Source: an uncultured Corynebacterium sp.
GTDB taxonomy: Bacteria; Actinomycetota; Actinomycetes; Mycobacteriales; Mycobacteriaceae
Length of the DNA: 59,838 bases
NCBI RefSeq assembly: GCF_946222305.1
Contig: NZ_CAMIHZ010000013.1
Coordinates: 1 to 59,838, forward strand
Direction of reading: 5' to 3'
Positions 49,532-58,189 of the stretch are shown here, one piece after another; the stretch's first letter is position 1, and each line of letters opens with the position of its first letter. The position numbers and the translations under genes are program-made. The notes below the pieces were generated by a model, which worked only from the letters and a program-made list of their open reading frames with translations, did not search any database and was not told where the DNA came from.

Positions 49532-50221
49532 ATGGCAAGCTACAACTCAATGGTGCGTGAGAAGGGGTCATCGGTGAGGGCCTTCTTCGGCGGCATCGCG
49601 AGCTCGATCACGTATCTCATCTTCGGCACGCTGCTCGTTGTCTTCCTGATCACTGCGGTGACAGCCACCCACGTGTGGGCTTTCGCGCGCGCCGACGACC
49701 GGCAGCAAGCGGACATCATTTTCGTGCTGGGGGCCGCGCAATACGATGGCAAGCCGTCAAAGTGGTTGGCCGCGCGTCTAGATCAAGCTGCGCAGTTGTA
49801 CAAAGAAGGCGCCGCGCCGAAGATCGTGACCGTGGGGTACAAGAAGGACGGCGACCGTTTCACTGAGGCGGAAGCCGGGAAAAATTACCTCGTCAACGAC
49901 TATGGGATTCCCGAAACCGACGTCGTTGCCTTGGGCACCGGCGTGGACACCATCTCCAGCGCCGAGGCCCTACACACCGAGGCCCAGTCCCGTGGCTGGT
50001 CGACCGCCGTTGTGGTTACGGATCCCGGCCACTCGCTGCGGGCCACCACGATGGTTAAGGATCAGGGTATTGACGCCTGGGGCTCCCCAACCCGAAGTGG
50101 CCCCAGTGTGTCGAGCCGTGCTGCGCAGGTCAACAGCATTCTTCATGAGACACTGGGACTGATGTACTACAAGACCGCCCAGCGAGAGGACATCACATTC
50201 CCCGAGGTGGCGGTCTCCTAA
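49532..50221 (+). CDS. DUF218 (YdcF/SanA/ElyC-like) membrane-anchored protein
   Basis: 229 residues. One N-terminal span (about 25-48, with ITYLIFGTLLVVFLITAVTA) precedes the DUF218 domain: IIFVLGAAQYDGKPSKWLAARLD, then KIVTVGYKKDGDRFTEAEAG, ETDVVALGTGVDTISSAEA and a nucleotide-type loop VVVTDPGHSLRATTM. Members such as SanA and ElyC affect envelope permeability and lipid-carrier steps. The orientation would put the domain outside the cell. dgt starts 16 bases on, so the two are probably cotranscribed. Confidence 0.85.
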   Translation: MASYNSMVREKGSSVRAFFGGIASSITYLIFGTLLVVFLITAVTATHVWAFARADDRQQADIIFVLGAAQYDGKPSKWLAARLDQAAQLYKEGAAPKIVTVGYKKDGDRFTEAEAGKNYLVNDYGIPETDVVALGTGVDTISSAEALHTEAQSRGWSTAVVVTDPGHSLRATTMVKDQGIDAWGSPTRSGPSVSSRAAQVNSILHETLGLMYYKTAQREDITFPEVAVS

Positions 50222-50237
50222 AACGGAGGGTGAACAC

Positions 50238-51524
50238 GTGGACGCGAAAAGCTACCGGTACGAAGCCAGCGACCGGGAGCGGATTCACGAACTCGGCGGT
50301 AAACGTTTAGGCCTGCCGGGTTCGGTAGAAGATCGGCGTGACGATTTCGATCGCGATCGCGCTCGAGTATTGCACAGCGCTGCTTTGCGCCGACTCGCTG
50401 ACAAAACCCAGGTGGTAGGTCCGGGTATGGGGGATACGCCGCGAACGCGCTTGACGCACTCCCTGGAAGTTGCCCAGATCGCGCGGGGGATCGGCAAGAC
50501 TTTGGGTTGTGATCCGGACCTGACGGAACTCGCGGGATTGAGCCATGACATCGGGCATCCACCGTATGGCCACAACGGGGAAGTGGCCTTGGACATCGCC
50601 GCAGAAAAGTGCGGTGGGTTCGAAGGTAACGCCCAGACACTGCGAATCCTCACACGCTTGGAACCCAAAACTTTGGGCCCCGATGGGCGGTCGTACGGGT
50701 TGAACCTCACCCGCGCCAGCATTGATGCGGCCTGCAAGTATCCGTGGGGACCGGTGGCCGAAGATGGCACTCGGCGCCGCAAATACAGCTGTTACGAAGA
50801 TGACCTGCACGTGTTGGAGTGGGCGCGCCAGGGTGCCCCTGCTCAGCGGAAATGCCTCGAAGCGCAGATCATGGACTGGTCCGATGATGTGGCCTATTCC
50901 GTGCACGATGTGGAAGATGGAATAGTCTCCGGCCGCATCACTATGGATGTGCTGTGGGATCTGGTGGAGATTTCCGCCCTCGCCGAAAAGGGCGCAAAGG
51001 TTTTCGGCGGGTCCGTCGAAGGCCTGTTGGAAGCAGCCGGGCGTTTGCGGGATATGCCACTTGTCGCACGAGCCGCGGATTACGGGGGCAGCTTGCACGA
51101 CTTAGCTGGTTTGAAGGCGATGACCAGCGAGCTGGTTTCTCGATTCGTCACCGCGTGCGTGACCGCAACCCGGAAGAAGTACGGTACGGGTCCGCTGGGG
51201 CGCTACGCCGCGGATCTAGTGATTCCACCGGTGGTGGAAGCCGAAGTGACGCTACTGAAATCGGTGGCCGTGCTGTATGTGATGGACGAAACCCAACACC
51301 AAGCCCAGCAGGAACGGCAACGAGATCGCATTTTCCGCGTTACGCAGTACTTGTGGCACGGGGGCGCTGGGGCGTTGGATCCGCAGTTTCAGGGTTGGTT
51401 CGAAGCCGCAGAGGACGATAGTGCTGCGCTGCGCGTGGTCATTGACCAGGTGGCGTCGATGACAGAAACACGACTAGAACGCCTGGATAAGCTAGCCAGT
51501 GGCGCCAGCGCGGCGTGGGCCTAG
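50238..51524 (+). CDS. dgt: Deoxyguanosinetriphosphate triphosphohydrolase-like protein (HD domain)
   Basis: 428 residues from GTG 50238, with GGAGG upstream. The HD-domain metal site is seen in order: RLTHSLEVAQIARGIGK, ELAGLSHDIGHPPYGHNGE (H-D pair) and DWSDDVAYSVHDVEDGI. The N-terminal RDRARVLHSAALRRLADKTQV is typical of bacterial dGTPase-like proteins. Such enzymes release triphosphate from dNTPs and influence nucleotide pools. It sits between the DUF218 gene and, converging with a four-base gap, the secreted ribonuclease gene, close to dnaG as in other actinobacteria. Confidence 0.92.
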   Translation: MDAKSYRYEASDRERIHELGGKRLGLPGSVEDRRDDFDRDRARVLHSAALRRLADKTQVVGPGMGDTPRTRLTHSLEVAQIARGIGKTLGCDPDLTELAGLSHDIGHPPYGHNGEVALDIAAEKCGGFEGNAQTLRILTRLEPKTLGPDGRSYGLNLTRASIDAACKYPWGPVAEDGTRRRKYSCYEDDLHVLEWARQGAPAQRKCLEAQIMDWSDDVAYSVHDVEDGIVSGRITMDVLWDLVEISALAEKGAKVFGGSVEGLLEAAGRLRDMPLVARAADYGGSLHDLAGLKAMTSELVSRFVTACVTATRKKYGTGPLGRYAADLVIPPVVEAEVTLLKSVAVLYVMDETQHQAQQERQRDRIFRVTQYLWHGGAGALDPQFQGWFEAAEDDSAALRVVIDQVASMTETRLERLDKLASGASAAWA

Positions 51525-51528
51525 AGAC

Positions 51529-51981
51529 CTATTTCTCCGCATCGGGGATTTGGCAGAAGGATTCGAAGTGATCGTCGGAGTAGTACCACACATCGGGATC
51601 AGTTTTCTTTCCGCCACCCACGACGATGCGGCGTTCCCCGCGGTGGTTTAAGCCCGGGGTCTTCACCGTGTATTCGCGGTAATAGCTAGATTTTTGCTGC
51701 GGAAGGCGCTTCTCGTAGTTGCCGAAATGCTTGCCATCGGCGGCGCCATCATCCGGTGGTGCATCGTTGCGGATGTCATCGATCTGCTTTTTCGCCTCTC
51801 GTGGAAGAGTAGAGACTGTGCATTCTGCGATCCTGCTTGAATTGGGGCGGTGTTCAGCGTGGTGAGCAGGGTGGTTGCCGTCCGATTGCGTGGACAACCA
51901 CCCCATTCCGGACAGCAGCGCGACCGCTACCGCCGAACCGATACCAACTAATTTGCCGCGAGGTGAAGATTTCTTGCTCAT
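51529..51981 (-). CDS. Secreted guanyl-specific ribonuclease (Sa/T1/barnase-type)
   Basis: 150 residues. A short basic start, one hydrophobic span (GIGSAVAVALLSGMGWLS, about 13-30) and a His/Asn-rich linker precede the ribonuclease domain: CTVSTLPREAKKQIDDIRN, then SYYREYTVKTPGLNHRGERRIVVGGG and YYSDDHFESFCQI. Candidate catalytic residues are Glu103, Arg118 and His138, corresponding to the Glu/Arg/His triad of RNase Sa. Cys54 and Cys143 could form a disulfide. Such enzymes cleave RNA after G outside the cell. No barstar-like inhibitor gene is adjacent. It lies 13 bases behind a GMC oxidoreductase in the same direction and is probably cotranscribed. Confidence 0.85.
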   Translation of the reverse strand: MSKKSSPRGKLVGIGSAVAVALLSGMGWLSTQSDGNHPAHHAEHRPNSSRIAECTVSTLPREAKKQIDDIRNDAPPDDGAADGKHFGNYEKRLPQQKSSYYREYTVKTPGLNHRGERRIVVGGGKKTDPDVWYYSDDHFESFCQIPDAEK

Positions 51982-51994
51982 CGAGAGCAGTATT

Positions 51995-53755
51995 TTACTT
52001 CACTTGAACTCTAGAATCCGCAGCCATGTTGGTGGATGGGTTTACCGGGGTGATGGGCAAGCGCAGAGCGGCAGGCGCAGTGGGAGGAACCATGGGGGAG
52101 TTCGGCTCCACTGGGGTGATGCGCCGGTAGCCCTCGGACTGCGTAGGTCGCGGATCGGCTTCGCCCTTGTTCGGCCACATCGCAGCAGCTCGCTCAGCAT
52201 TAGCCGTAATCGATAGCGATGGGTTTACACCGGGGTTGGCGGTGATGGCGGAGCCATCGGTGATGAACATGGTGGGGTAGCCCCACACGCGGTGATACGG
52301 ATCGACCACGCCGTGCTGTGGGCCGGAACCGATCACACAACCACCCAGGAAGTGTGCCGTCAGTGGAATGTTGGCGACCTCCGACCACACACCACCGGCC
52401 ACGCCCTTCGGCATGAGCTTGGCCATGATGCGGGTGGCGCGGTTGCCCTCCGGAATCCAGGTGGGGTTGGGCTCGCCTGTGCCCTGCTTCGAAGACAGCG
52501 ACGTAAATGGTCCGACCTTCTTCAGGAACGTCGTCAGCGAATTATCGCGGGTCTGCATCACTAGGTTGATCACGGTGCGCTGCGACCACTTGCGTAGATT
52601 AATCAGACGCGGAATTGCCCTGTACTGGACAAACAACTGCTTGATGAACTCGAGCACACGTGGTTGCAACTTGTCGCCATCGGTCATCAAGGTCTGCAAT
52701 AGGCCCATTGCGTTGGAACCCTTGCCGTAGCGGACTGGCTCGATGTGGGTATCCGGGGCGGGGAAGTAGCTGGAGGTAATGGCGACACCCTCGGAGTAAT
52801 CCACCCCAGTATCGAACCTGGAGGTATTCGCACCCAGCAGGGCTTCCGAATTGGTGCGGGTCAAATGCCCCAGACTCTGTGGCAGTTTCGGCAGATTGCC
52901 GTTGTCTTTCATGCGGTGCAGCAGGTTCTGGGTACCCCAGGTGCCCGCCGCCATGACGAGGTTTTCGGCGGTGAAGGTGCGCTTCTTTGGCTTGCGCTGC
53001 CAGAACGTCGAGGTGGTCTCAGTTTCCACAATCCACTTGCCATCCCCGTGCTTGATGGACGTCACCGTCGTCCGATCGTGCACCTTGGCGCCACCCTTTT
53101 CGGCTAGGTACAGGTAGTTCTTCAGTAGCGTATTCTTCGCGCCGTGACGGCAGCCCGTCATACATTCGCCGCACTCGTGGCAGGCCGTGCGGTCTGGCCC
53201 CACACCACCGAAGTATGGATCCGGCACCGTCTCACAGGGCTTGCCTTGCAGCCCCACCTTCTCTCCAAAGAACACACCGACGGGTGCCATCCGGAATGTA
53301 TGACCGACGCCCATCTCCTCGGCCACTTGCTTCGACAACTTATCGGCGGGGGTCATCGTTGGGTTTTCGACGACACCCAACATCTTCCGTGCCTGCTCGT
53401 AGTATGGCGTGAGCTCGTCTTCCCAATCGGTGATGTTGGCCCACTGACGATCTTGGAAGTACGTGGATTCCGGCTTGTACAGCGTGTTCGCGTAGTTCAA
53501 GGATCCGCCACCCACACCCGCACCGGCGAGAATCATGACGTCCTTGAGTAGGTGGATGCGTTGGATGCCGAAGAATCCCAGCTTCGGTGCCCACAGGAAG
53601 TCCTTGAGGTGCCAGCTGTTCTTCGCGAAGTCTTTGTCTTCGAAGCGACGGCCGGCCTCGAGGATGCCGACCTTGTAGCCCTTCTCCGTCAGGCGCAGCG
53701 AAGTAACAGATCCGCCGAATCCGGAACCGATGACGAGTACATCGTAGTGAGTCAT
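51995..53755 (-). CDS. GMC-family FAD oxidoreductase (cholesterol oxidase-like)
   Basis: 586 residues from ATG 53755. The FAD Rossmann motif is VLVIGSGFGGSVTSLRLTEK (GSGFGG, residues 10-15). The GMC signature region AGAGVGGGSLNYANTLYKPE follows, then a Cys-rich ACHECGECMTGCRHGAKNT, unusual among simple oxidases and resembling a small ferredoxin-like or metal-binding loop. The C-terminal block PGVNPSLSITANAERAA is the family's GMC C-terminal motif. The layout matches the ChoD-type proteins of mycobacteria, whose activity on cholesterol is debated. There is no signal peptide. The gene is divergent from dnaG. Substrate is unknown, perhaps a hydrophobic alcohol. Confidence 0.88.
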   Translation of the reverse strand: MTHYDVLVIGSGFGGSVTSLRLTEKGYKVGILEAGRRFEDKDFAKNSWHLKDFLWAPKLGFFGIQRIHLLKDVMILAGAGVGGGSLNYANTLYKPESTYFQDRQWANITDWEDELTPYYEQARKMLGVVENPTMTPADKLSKQVAEEMGVGHTFRMAPVGVFFGEKVGLQGKPCETVPDPYFGGVGPDRTACHECGECMTGCRHGAKNTLLKNYLYLAEKGGAKVHDRTTVTSIKHGDGKWIVETETTSTFWQRKPKKRTFTAENLVMAAGTWGTQNLLHRMKDNGNLPKLPQSLGHLTRTNSEALLGANTSRFDTGVDYSEGVAITSSYFPAPDTHIEPVRYGKGSNAMGLLQTLMTDGDKLQPRVLEFIKQLFVQYRAIPRLINLRKWSQRTVINLVMQTRDNSLTTFLKKVGPFTSLSSKQGTGEPNPTWIPEGNRATRIMAKLMPKGVAGGVWSEVANIPLTAHFLGGCVIGSGPQHGVVDPYHRVWGYPTMFITDGSAITANPGVNPSLSITANAERAAAMWPNKGEADPRPTQSEGYRRITPVEPNSPMVPPTAPAALRLPITPVNPSTNMAADSRVQVK

Positions 53756-53841
53756 GGTTAGCACCCTAAAGCTTTCTACTTCGGCTCTCGGCAAAACAGC
53801 TAAACTCTCATGCATTTTTCACGTACGGCCGGAGGACTACC

Positions 53842-55791
53842 ATGGTCTGCATGGCACAAGGACGAATCCCCCAGGCGGATATTGAGGCAATCCGTGAACG
53901 TACCCCGATCGAAGAAGTTGTGGGGGAATACGTCCAGCTCAAACCCGGTGGCGTGGATTCCCTTAAGGGCCTGAGCCCCTTCAAGGATGAGAAAACACCG
54001 TCTTTCCACGTGCGTCCGAACAAGGGATACTTCCACTGCTTCTCTTCGGGTGAGGGTGGCGATGTCTTCAGTTTCCTCATGAAGATGGAACACGTCACGT
54101 TCCCCGAAGCTGTCGAGCAGTGCGCCGAACGGATTGGCTACCAAATTCGGTACGAAGGTGGCGGTCCCGGCAAGCGGGAAGAACCCGGCACCCGGCAGCG
54201 GCTGGTGGCGGCTAATAAAGCAGCCCACGAGTTCTACCGCGAGCAATTCCACAGCGATATCGAGGGCGCCGATGTGGCCCGCGAATTCCTCCTAGAGCGC
54301 GGATTTCAGATGGAGCACGCCGACCACTTTGGCTGTGGCTATGCGCCGGCTGGGTGGGATACGTTGACGAAGCACTTGCTGCGAAAAGGCTTCAACTTCA
54401 AGGAACTAGAGGCCGCAGGCTTGTCTCGCATGGGACAAAAGGGGCCTATCGACCGTTTCCATAGGCGCCTGCTGTGGCCGATTAAGAATGTGGCAGGCGA
54501 TGTCATCGGATTCGGTGCCCGCAAGCTTTTCGATGACGACAAGCTGGGCAAGTACATGAACACACCCGAAACGATGCTGTACAAGAAATCGAAGGTCTTG
54601 TTCGGTATTGACCACGCCAAGCGGAATATCGCATCCTCTCACCAGGCGGTCGTGGTTGAAGGCTATACGGATGTCATGGCGATGCATGCCGCTGGTGTGA
54701 ACACGGCCGTGGCGGCCTGTGGCACGGCCTTCGGTGGGGACCACCTGCAGATGCTGCGCCGATTCATGCTGGACGATAAGTTCTTCCGCGGCGAAATCAT
54801 CTACACCTTCGACGGGGACGAAGCTGGCCAGAAAGCGGCCATGCGCGCCTTCGAAGGAGACCAGCAATTCACCGGACGCAGCTACGTCACTATCGCGCCG
54901 GGCGGTATGGATCCGTGTGATATCCGCATGGAAAAGGGGGACGCTGCCGTGCGCGAGCTGGTGGCATCTCGCATCCCCATGTTCGAATTCGTCATCCGGG
55001 CCCTGCTGGCGGACTACGACACCGCCAGCGTGGACGGTCGCGTGCATGCATTGCGGCGCATCGTTCCGGTTCTCGCCGGCATTCGCGACGAAGCCATGCG
55101 CGATGAGTATGCGCGCCAAGCCAGCGGATGGGTCGGCTGGGAGGATCCCACCGAAGTGGTGAACCAGGTACGCGAGGAAGCGCGCAAGGGGCGCGTGGAA
55201 AAGCCAAAATTGGAACTGAAGAAGGGAGCGGCACGCGAGGAGCGCGAGGCGTCGAACCAAAGTCCAAACTTGCGAGCCGTAGAGTCGATGGAGCGGCCCG
55301 ACCCGAACGAAGACTACCTAGAAGGCCCACGTGAGGTGCTAAAAATTGCCCTCCAGGAGCCGCAGCTAGCAGGGGAGATGTTCGATCTGATGCCGCCGGT
55401 GAGCTTCGCGCATCCCACGTATATCGCTATTGCCCAAGCGATGGAAAAAGCAGGTGGAGCGGCGCAGGCAAAGGGCGGGGCCGCATGGATTGACCATGTA
55501 GCCAGCTTGGTGGGGGATGCCATGGGGGCGGCGGTGGTTTCTGAACTCGCCGTGGAAGACATGCACTGCCAGGCCGGCCGTTTGAAGTATTACGCTGACG
55601 CAATCATGGCGCATATGCAGGAGCGTTGGGTCGGCAACGAGATTGCGGATATGAAATCCAAGATGCAGCGCATGAGGCCCGATCTGCAGCAAGAGGAATA
55701 TAAGGCGCTTTTCGCCGACCTCATGGCGCTGGAGAAGTACCGACGTTCGCTGCAGGCACGGGCGGCAGCGTACGGGGAATTGGATATGTAG
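53842..55791 (+). CDS. dnaG: DNA primase DnaG with degenerate zinc-binding motif
   Basis: 649 residues. It synthesises RNA primers for replication. Order: N-terminal CHC2-type domain, catalytic core, TOPRIM domain (VVVEGYTDVMAMHAAGVNTA from about residue 269, and FDGDEAGQKAAM), and a C-terminal helicase-binding region. In the zinc domain the usual ligand set Cys-x2-His...Cys-x2-Cys is replaced: GLSPFKDEKTPSF has Ser45 and Lys48 where Cys and His are expected, and YFHCFSSGEGG keeps Cys66 but has Ser69 in place of the last Cys. So three of four ligands are gone while the surrounding sequence is intact. GGAGG precedes ATG 53842; an ATG three codons on also fits. Confidence 0.95.
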   Translation: MVCMAQGRIPQADIEAIRERTPIEEVVGEYVQLKPGGVDSLKGLSPFKDEKTPSFHVRPNKGYFHCFSSGEGGDVFSFLMKMEHVTFPEAVEQCAERIGYQIRYEGGGPGKREEPGTRQRLVAANKAAHEFYREQFHSDIEGADVAREFLLERGFQMEHADHFGCGYAPAGWDTLTKHLLRKGFNFKELEAAGLSRMGQKGPIDRFHRRLLWPIKNVAGDVIGFGARKLFDDDKLGKYMNTPETMLYKKSKVLFGIDHAKRNIASSHQAVVVEGYTDVMAMHAAGVNTAVAACGTAFGGDHLQMLRRFMLDDKFFRGEIIYTFDGDEAGQKAAMRAFEGDQQFTGRSYVTIAPGGMDPCDIRMEKGDAAVRELVASRIPMFEFVIRALLADYDTASVDGRVHALRRIVPVLAGIRDEAMRDEYARQASGWVGWEDPTEVVNQVREEARKGRVEKPKLELKKGAAREEREASNQSPNLRAVESMERPDPNEDYLEGPREVLKIALQEPQLAGEMFDLMPPVSFAHPTYIAIAQAMEKAGGAAQAKGGAAWIDHVASLVGDAMGAAVVSELAVEDMHCQAGRLKYYADAIMAHMQERWVGNEIADMKSKMQRMRPDLQQEEYKALFADLMALEKYRRSLQARAAAYGELDM

Positions 55792-55794
55792 TGA

Positions 55795-56127
55795 TCACTT
55801 CCGCTTCTTGAATGGGTTCACCGGGCGACCCGACTTACCAGAGGTCGGTGAGTCGATGCGATCGCGTGGGTGGGCCGAATCGGCTTCCACGATGGTTTGG
55901 CCCTCGTCCAAGCTGTGCTTGGTGGAGTGGGAGAGGTCGCGGACCTCGTGCATCCGTGGGTCTGGATCCAGGCGGTTGGCCAGAGCCTTGCGGCTGGCGC
56001 GCAGGGCTGCCTTCGTGACATCCGAGTTGACCGCTGTTTCGTATCCGCGGCGGATCTGCTCGTAACGGCGGCGCCCTGCCTTGGTTCCCATGAGGTAGCC
56101 AGCGGCTGCTCCGACAACGAACTGAAT
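55795..56127 (-). CDS. YtxH-like small protein
   Basis: 110 residues from ATG 56127, with AAGGAG upstream. The start MIQFVVGAAAGYLMGTKAGRRR has a Gly-rich hydrophobic stretch followed at once by basic residues, the YtxH-like pattern of a short membrane anchor. The remaining part is polar and charged, with SHSTKHSLDEGQTIVEADSA and a basic end (NPFKKRK). The role of YtxH-like proteins is not known; several are stress-induced. It converges on dnaG with a three-base gap. Confidence 0.75.
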   Translation of the reverse strand: MQFVVGAAAGYLMGTKAGRRRYEQIRRGYETAVNSDVTKAALRASRKALANRLDPDPRMHEVRDLSHSTKHSLDEGQTIVEADSAHPRDRIDSPTSGKSGRPVNPFKKRK

Positions 56128-56289
56128 CATTCGGGTGTTCTCCTTGGTGAGTCTTGCTGTGCTCTTCAACTATACGGTACTCGTTCACGCCACTAACCAA
56201 AGTGCCTAATGGGAACCGTTTTCTGTAGGCGTTTTTATGCCACTATGGGGACGTTGCAAAATCCGCATAACTCAAGGAGGAACCACCCT

Positions 56290-57438
56290 ATGACTGCTCA
56301 AGATGGCACACTCAATGCCAATTCCACCGCCGCGGATCAGACTCAGACAGTGAAAGGTGTGATCGCTCGCGCGAAGGGCGAGCCGGTAGAGATCGTGGAC
56401 GTGGTGGTGCCAGCGCCAGGGGCCAACGACGTTATCGTGAAGATCCAGGCCTGCGGCGTGTGCCATACGGACCTCGCATACCGCGATGGTGGCATCTCTG
56501 ACGACTACCCATTCCTGCTGGGCCACGAGGCCGCTGGCGTGGTCGAGGCCGTCGGCGACCGAGTACACCACGTTGAGCCAGGAGACTACGTCGTGTTGAA
56601 TTGGCGCGCCGTGTGTGGTGAGTGCCGCGCCTGCCGCAAGGGAGAGCCCAAGTACTGCTTCAACACGCACAACGCCAGCAAGAAGATGACCCTCACCGAT
56701 GGCACGGAGCTGGAACCGGCACTCGGCATCGGCGCCTTCATCGAAAAGACCATCGTCCACGAGGGCCAGTGCACCAAGGTCAACGATGCAGAAGATCCCG
56801 CCGTCGCTGGTCTGTTGGGTTGTGGCATCATGGCCGGCCTCGGCGCGGCCATCAACACCGGCGAGGTCAAGCGTGGCGAATCGATCGCTGTTATCGGCGT
56901 GGGCGGCGTAGGCATGGCCTCCGTCGCCGGAGCATCTTTAGCCGGCGCCACACCAATCATTGCTATTGATGTTTCCGACGCCAAGCTCCAGCGAGCCAAG
57001 GAGGAATTCGGCGCGACCCACACCATCAACTCCAAGGATCTGACTGACGAACAGCTCATCGAGAAGGTCCAGGAACTCACGGGCGGATTCGGTGTGGATG
57101 TTGTGGTCGATGCCGTAGGCGTGCCAAAAACCTACAAGCAAGCTTTCTACCTGCGTGACCTTGCGGGACGTGTGGTGCTGGTGGGTGTGCCAACCCCAGA
57201 CATGAAACTTGAGTTGCCTCTGCTGGATGTCTTCGGACGCGGCGGTTCCTTGAAGTCCTCCTGGTACGGCGATTGCCTACCGGAGCGTGACTTCCCCATG
57301 TACGTGGACCTGCACCTCGAGGGCCGCTTCCCGCTGGACCGCTTCGTCGACGAGCGCATCCAGCTAGAGGGTGTCGAGGGCGCTTTCGAAACCATGAAGG
57401 CCGGCAAGGTGCTGCGCTCTGTGGTGGAGTTCAGCTAG
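56290..57438 (+). CDS. S-(hydroxymethyl)mycothiol dehydrogenase (class III-like zinc ADH)
   Basis: 382 residues from ATG 56290, with AAGGAGG ahead. Zinc-dependent medium-chain dehydrogenase: catalytic zinc residues in ACGVCHTDLAYRDGG (Cys) and GHEAAGVVEAVGDRV (His), structural zinc cluster CGECRACRKGEPKYC, and NAD-binding GVGGVGMASVAGASLAGA. The closest family pattern I recognise is the actinobacterial mycothiol-dependent formaldehyde dehydrogenase (MscR/AdhE/FadH), which oxidises the mycothiol adduct of formaldehyde. The following MBL-fold gene is the usual partner that hydrolyses the resulting S-formyl thiol. NAD-linked alcohol dehydrogenase without mycothiol is the main alternative. Confidence 0.85.
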   Translation: MTAQDGTLNANSTAADQTQTVKGVIARAKGEPVEIVDVVVPAPGANDVIVKIQACGVCHTDLAYRDGGISDDYPFLLGHEAAGVVEAVGDRVHHVEPGDYVVLNWRAVCGECRACRKGEPKYCFNTHNASKKMTLTDGTELEPALGIGAFIEKTIVHEGQCTKVNDAEDPAVAGLLGCGIMAGLGAAINTGEVKRGESIAVIGVGGVGMASVAGASLAGATPIIAIDVSDAKLQRAKEEFGATHTINSKDLTDEQLIEKVQELTGGFGVDVVVDAVGVPKTYKQAFYLRDLAGRVVLVGVPTPDMKLELPLLDVFGRGGSLKSSWYGDCLPERDFPMYVDLHLEGRFPLDRFVDERIQLEGVEGAFETMKAGKVLRSVVEFS

Positions 57439-57499
57439 GGGACAAGAGCACAGGGAATAAAACCTTCCCCGCCCACGTTGAATTAACACGAAGAAAGGC

Positions 57500-58177
57500 A
57501 TGTTCGCGATGAGTGATACAACTGATTTCACGACCTCAGGTGCCAGCGCCTCTGGCCTGCGCATTGAGCGCGTCGTAACCAGTGGCGTATTCGCCCTTGA
57601 CGGCGGCGAATGGGATGTCGATAACAACATCTGGATCTTTGGCGACGATTCCGAGTGCTACGTCATCGACGCAGCCCACAACGCCCAACCCATCATCGAC
57701 GCCGTCGGCGATCGCAAGGTTAAGGGCATCATCTGCTCCCATGCTCACAATGACCACATCACGGTCGCCCCTGAGCTCTCCGAAAAGCTCGATGCTCCTA
57801 TCTTCTGCCACCCCGGCGACAAGATGCTGTGGGATGAGACCCACCCAGAGGTCACCCCGCACGACCTCGCCGATGGGCAACGGTTTGAAATCTCCGGCAC
57901 CGAGCTAAAGGTCATGAACACCCCAGGCCACTCGCCGGGATCGTGCTCTTTCTACCTGCCCGAGGCCAAGGTGCTTTTCAGCGGAGATACCCTCTTCGCC
58001 GGTGGCCCGGGCGCTACTGGTCGCTCTTTCAGCGACTTCGACACGATCATTGACTCTATCCGCGGCAGCCTGCTCACCCTCCCTGGGGACACCGAGGTTT
58101 ACACCGGCCACGGCGACGCCACCAGCATCGGCGAGGAGGCTCCACACCTCGAAGAATGGATTAAGCGCGGCTACTAG
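57500..58177 (+). CDS. MBL-fold hydrolase (glyoxalase II-like), partner of the mycothiol dehydrogenase
   Basis: 225 residues from ATG 57500; ATG 57509 is also possible. Metallo-beta-lactamase fold with the metal motif SHAHNDHITVAP (HxHxDH), MNTPGHSPGSCSFYL with the third-site His, VLFSGDTLFAGGPGATGRS with the bridging Asp, and VYTGHGDATSIGEEAPHLEEW with the final His. Such proteins follow the mycothiol-dependent formaldehyde dehydrogenase gene in corynebacteria and mycobacteria and are thought to hydrolyse S-formylmycothiol or a related thioester. The gap to the dehydrogenase gene is 61 bases, and to the copper ATPase gene 12 bases. Confidence 0.88.
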   Translation: MFAMSDTTDFTTSGASASGLRIERVVTSGVFALDGGEWDVDNNIWIFGDDSECYVIDAAHNAQPIIDAVGDRKVKGIICSHAHNDHITVAPELSEKLDAPIFCHPGDKMLWDETHPEVTPHDLADGQRFEISGTELKVMNTPGHSPGSCSFYLPEAKVLFSGDTLFAGGPGATGRSFSDFDTIIDSIRGSLLTLPGDTEVYTGHGDATSIGEEAPHLEEWIKRGY

Positions 58178-58189
58178 CGCGACCCCTCT

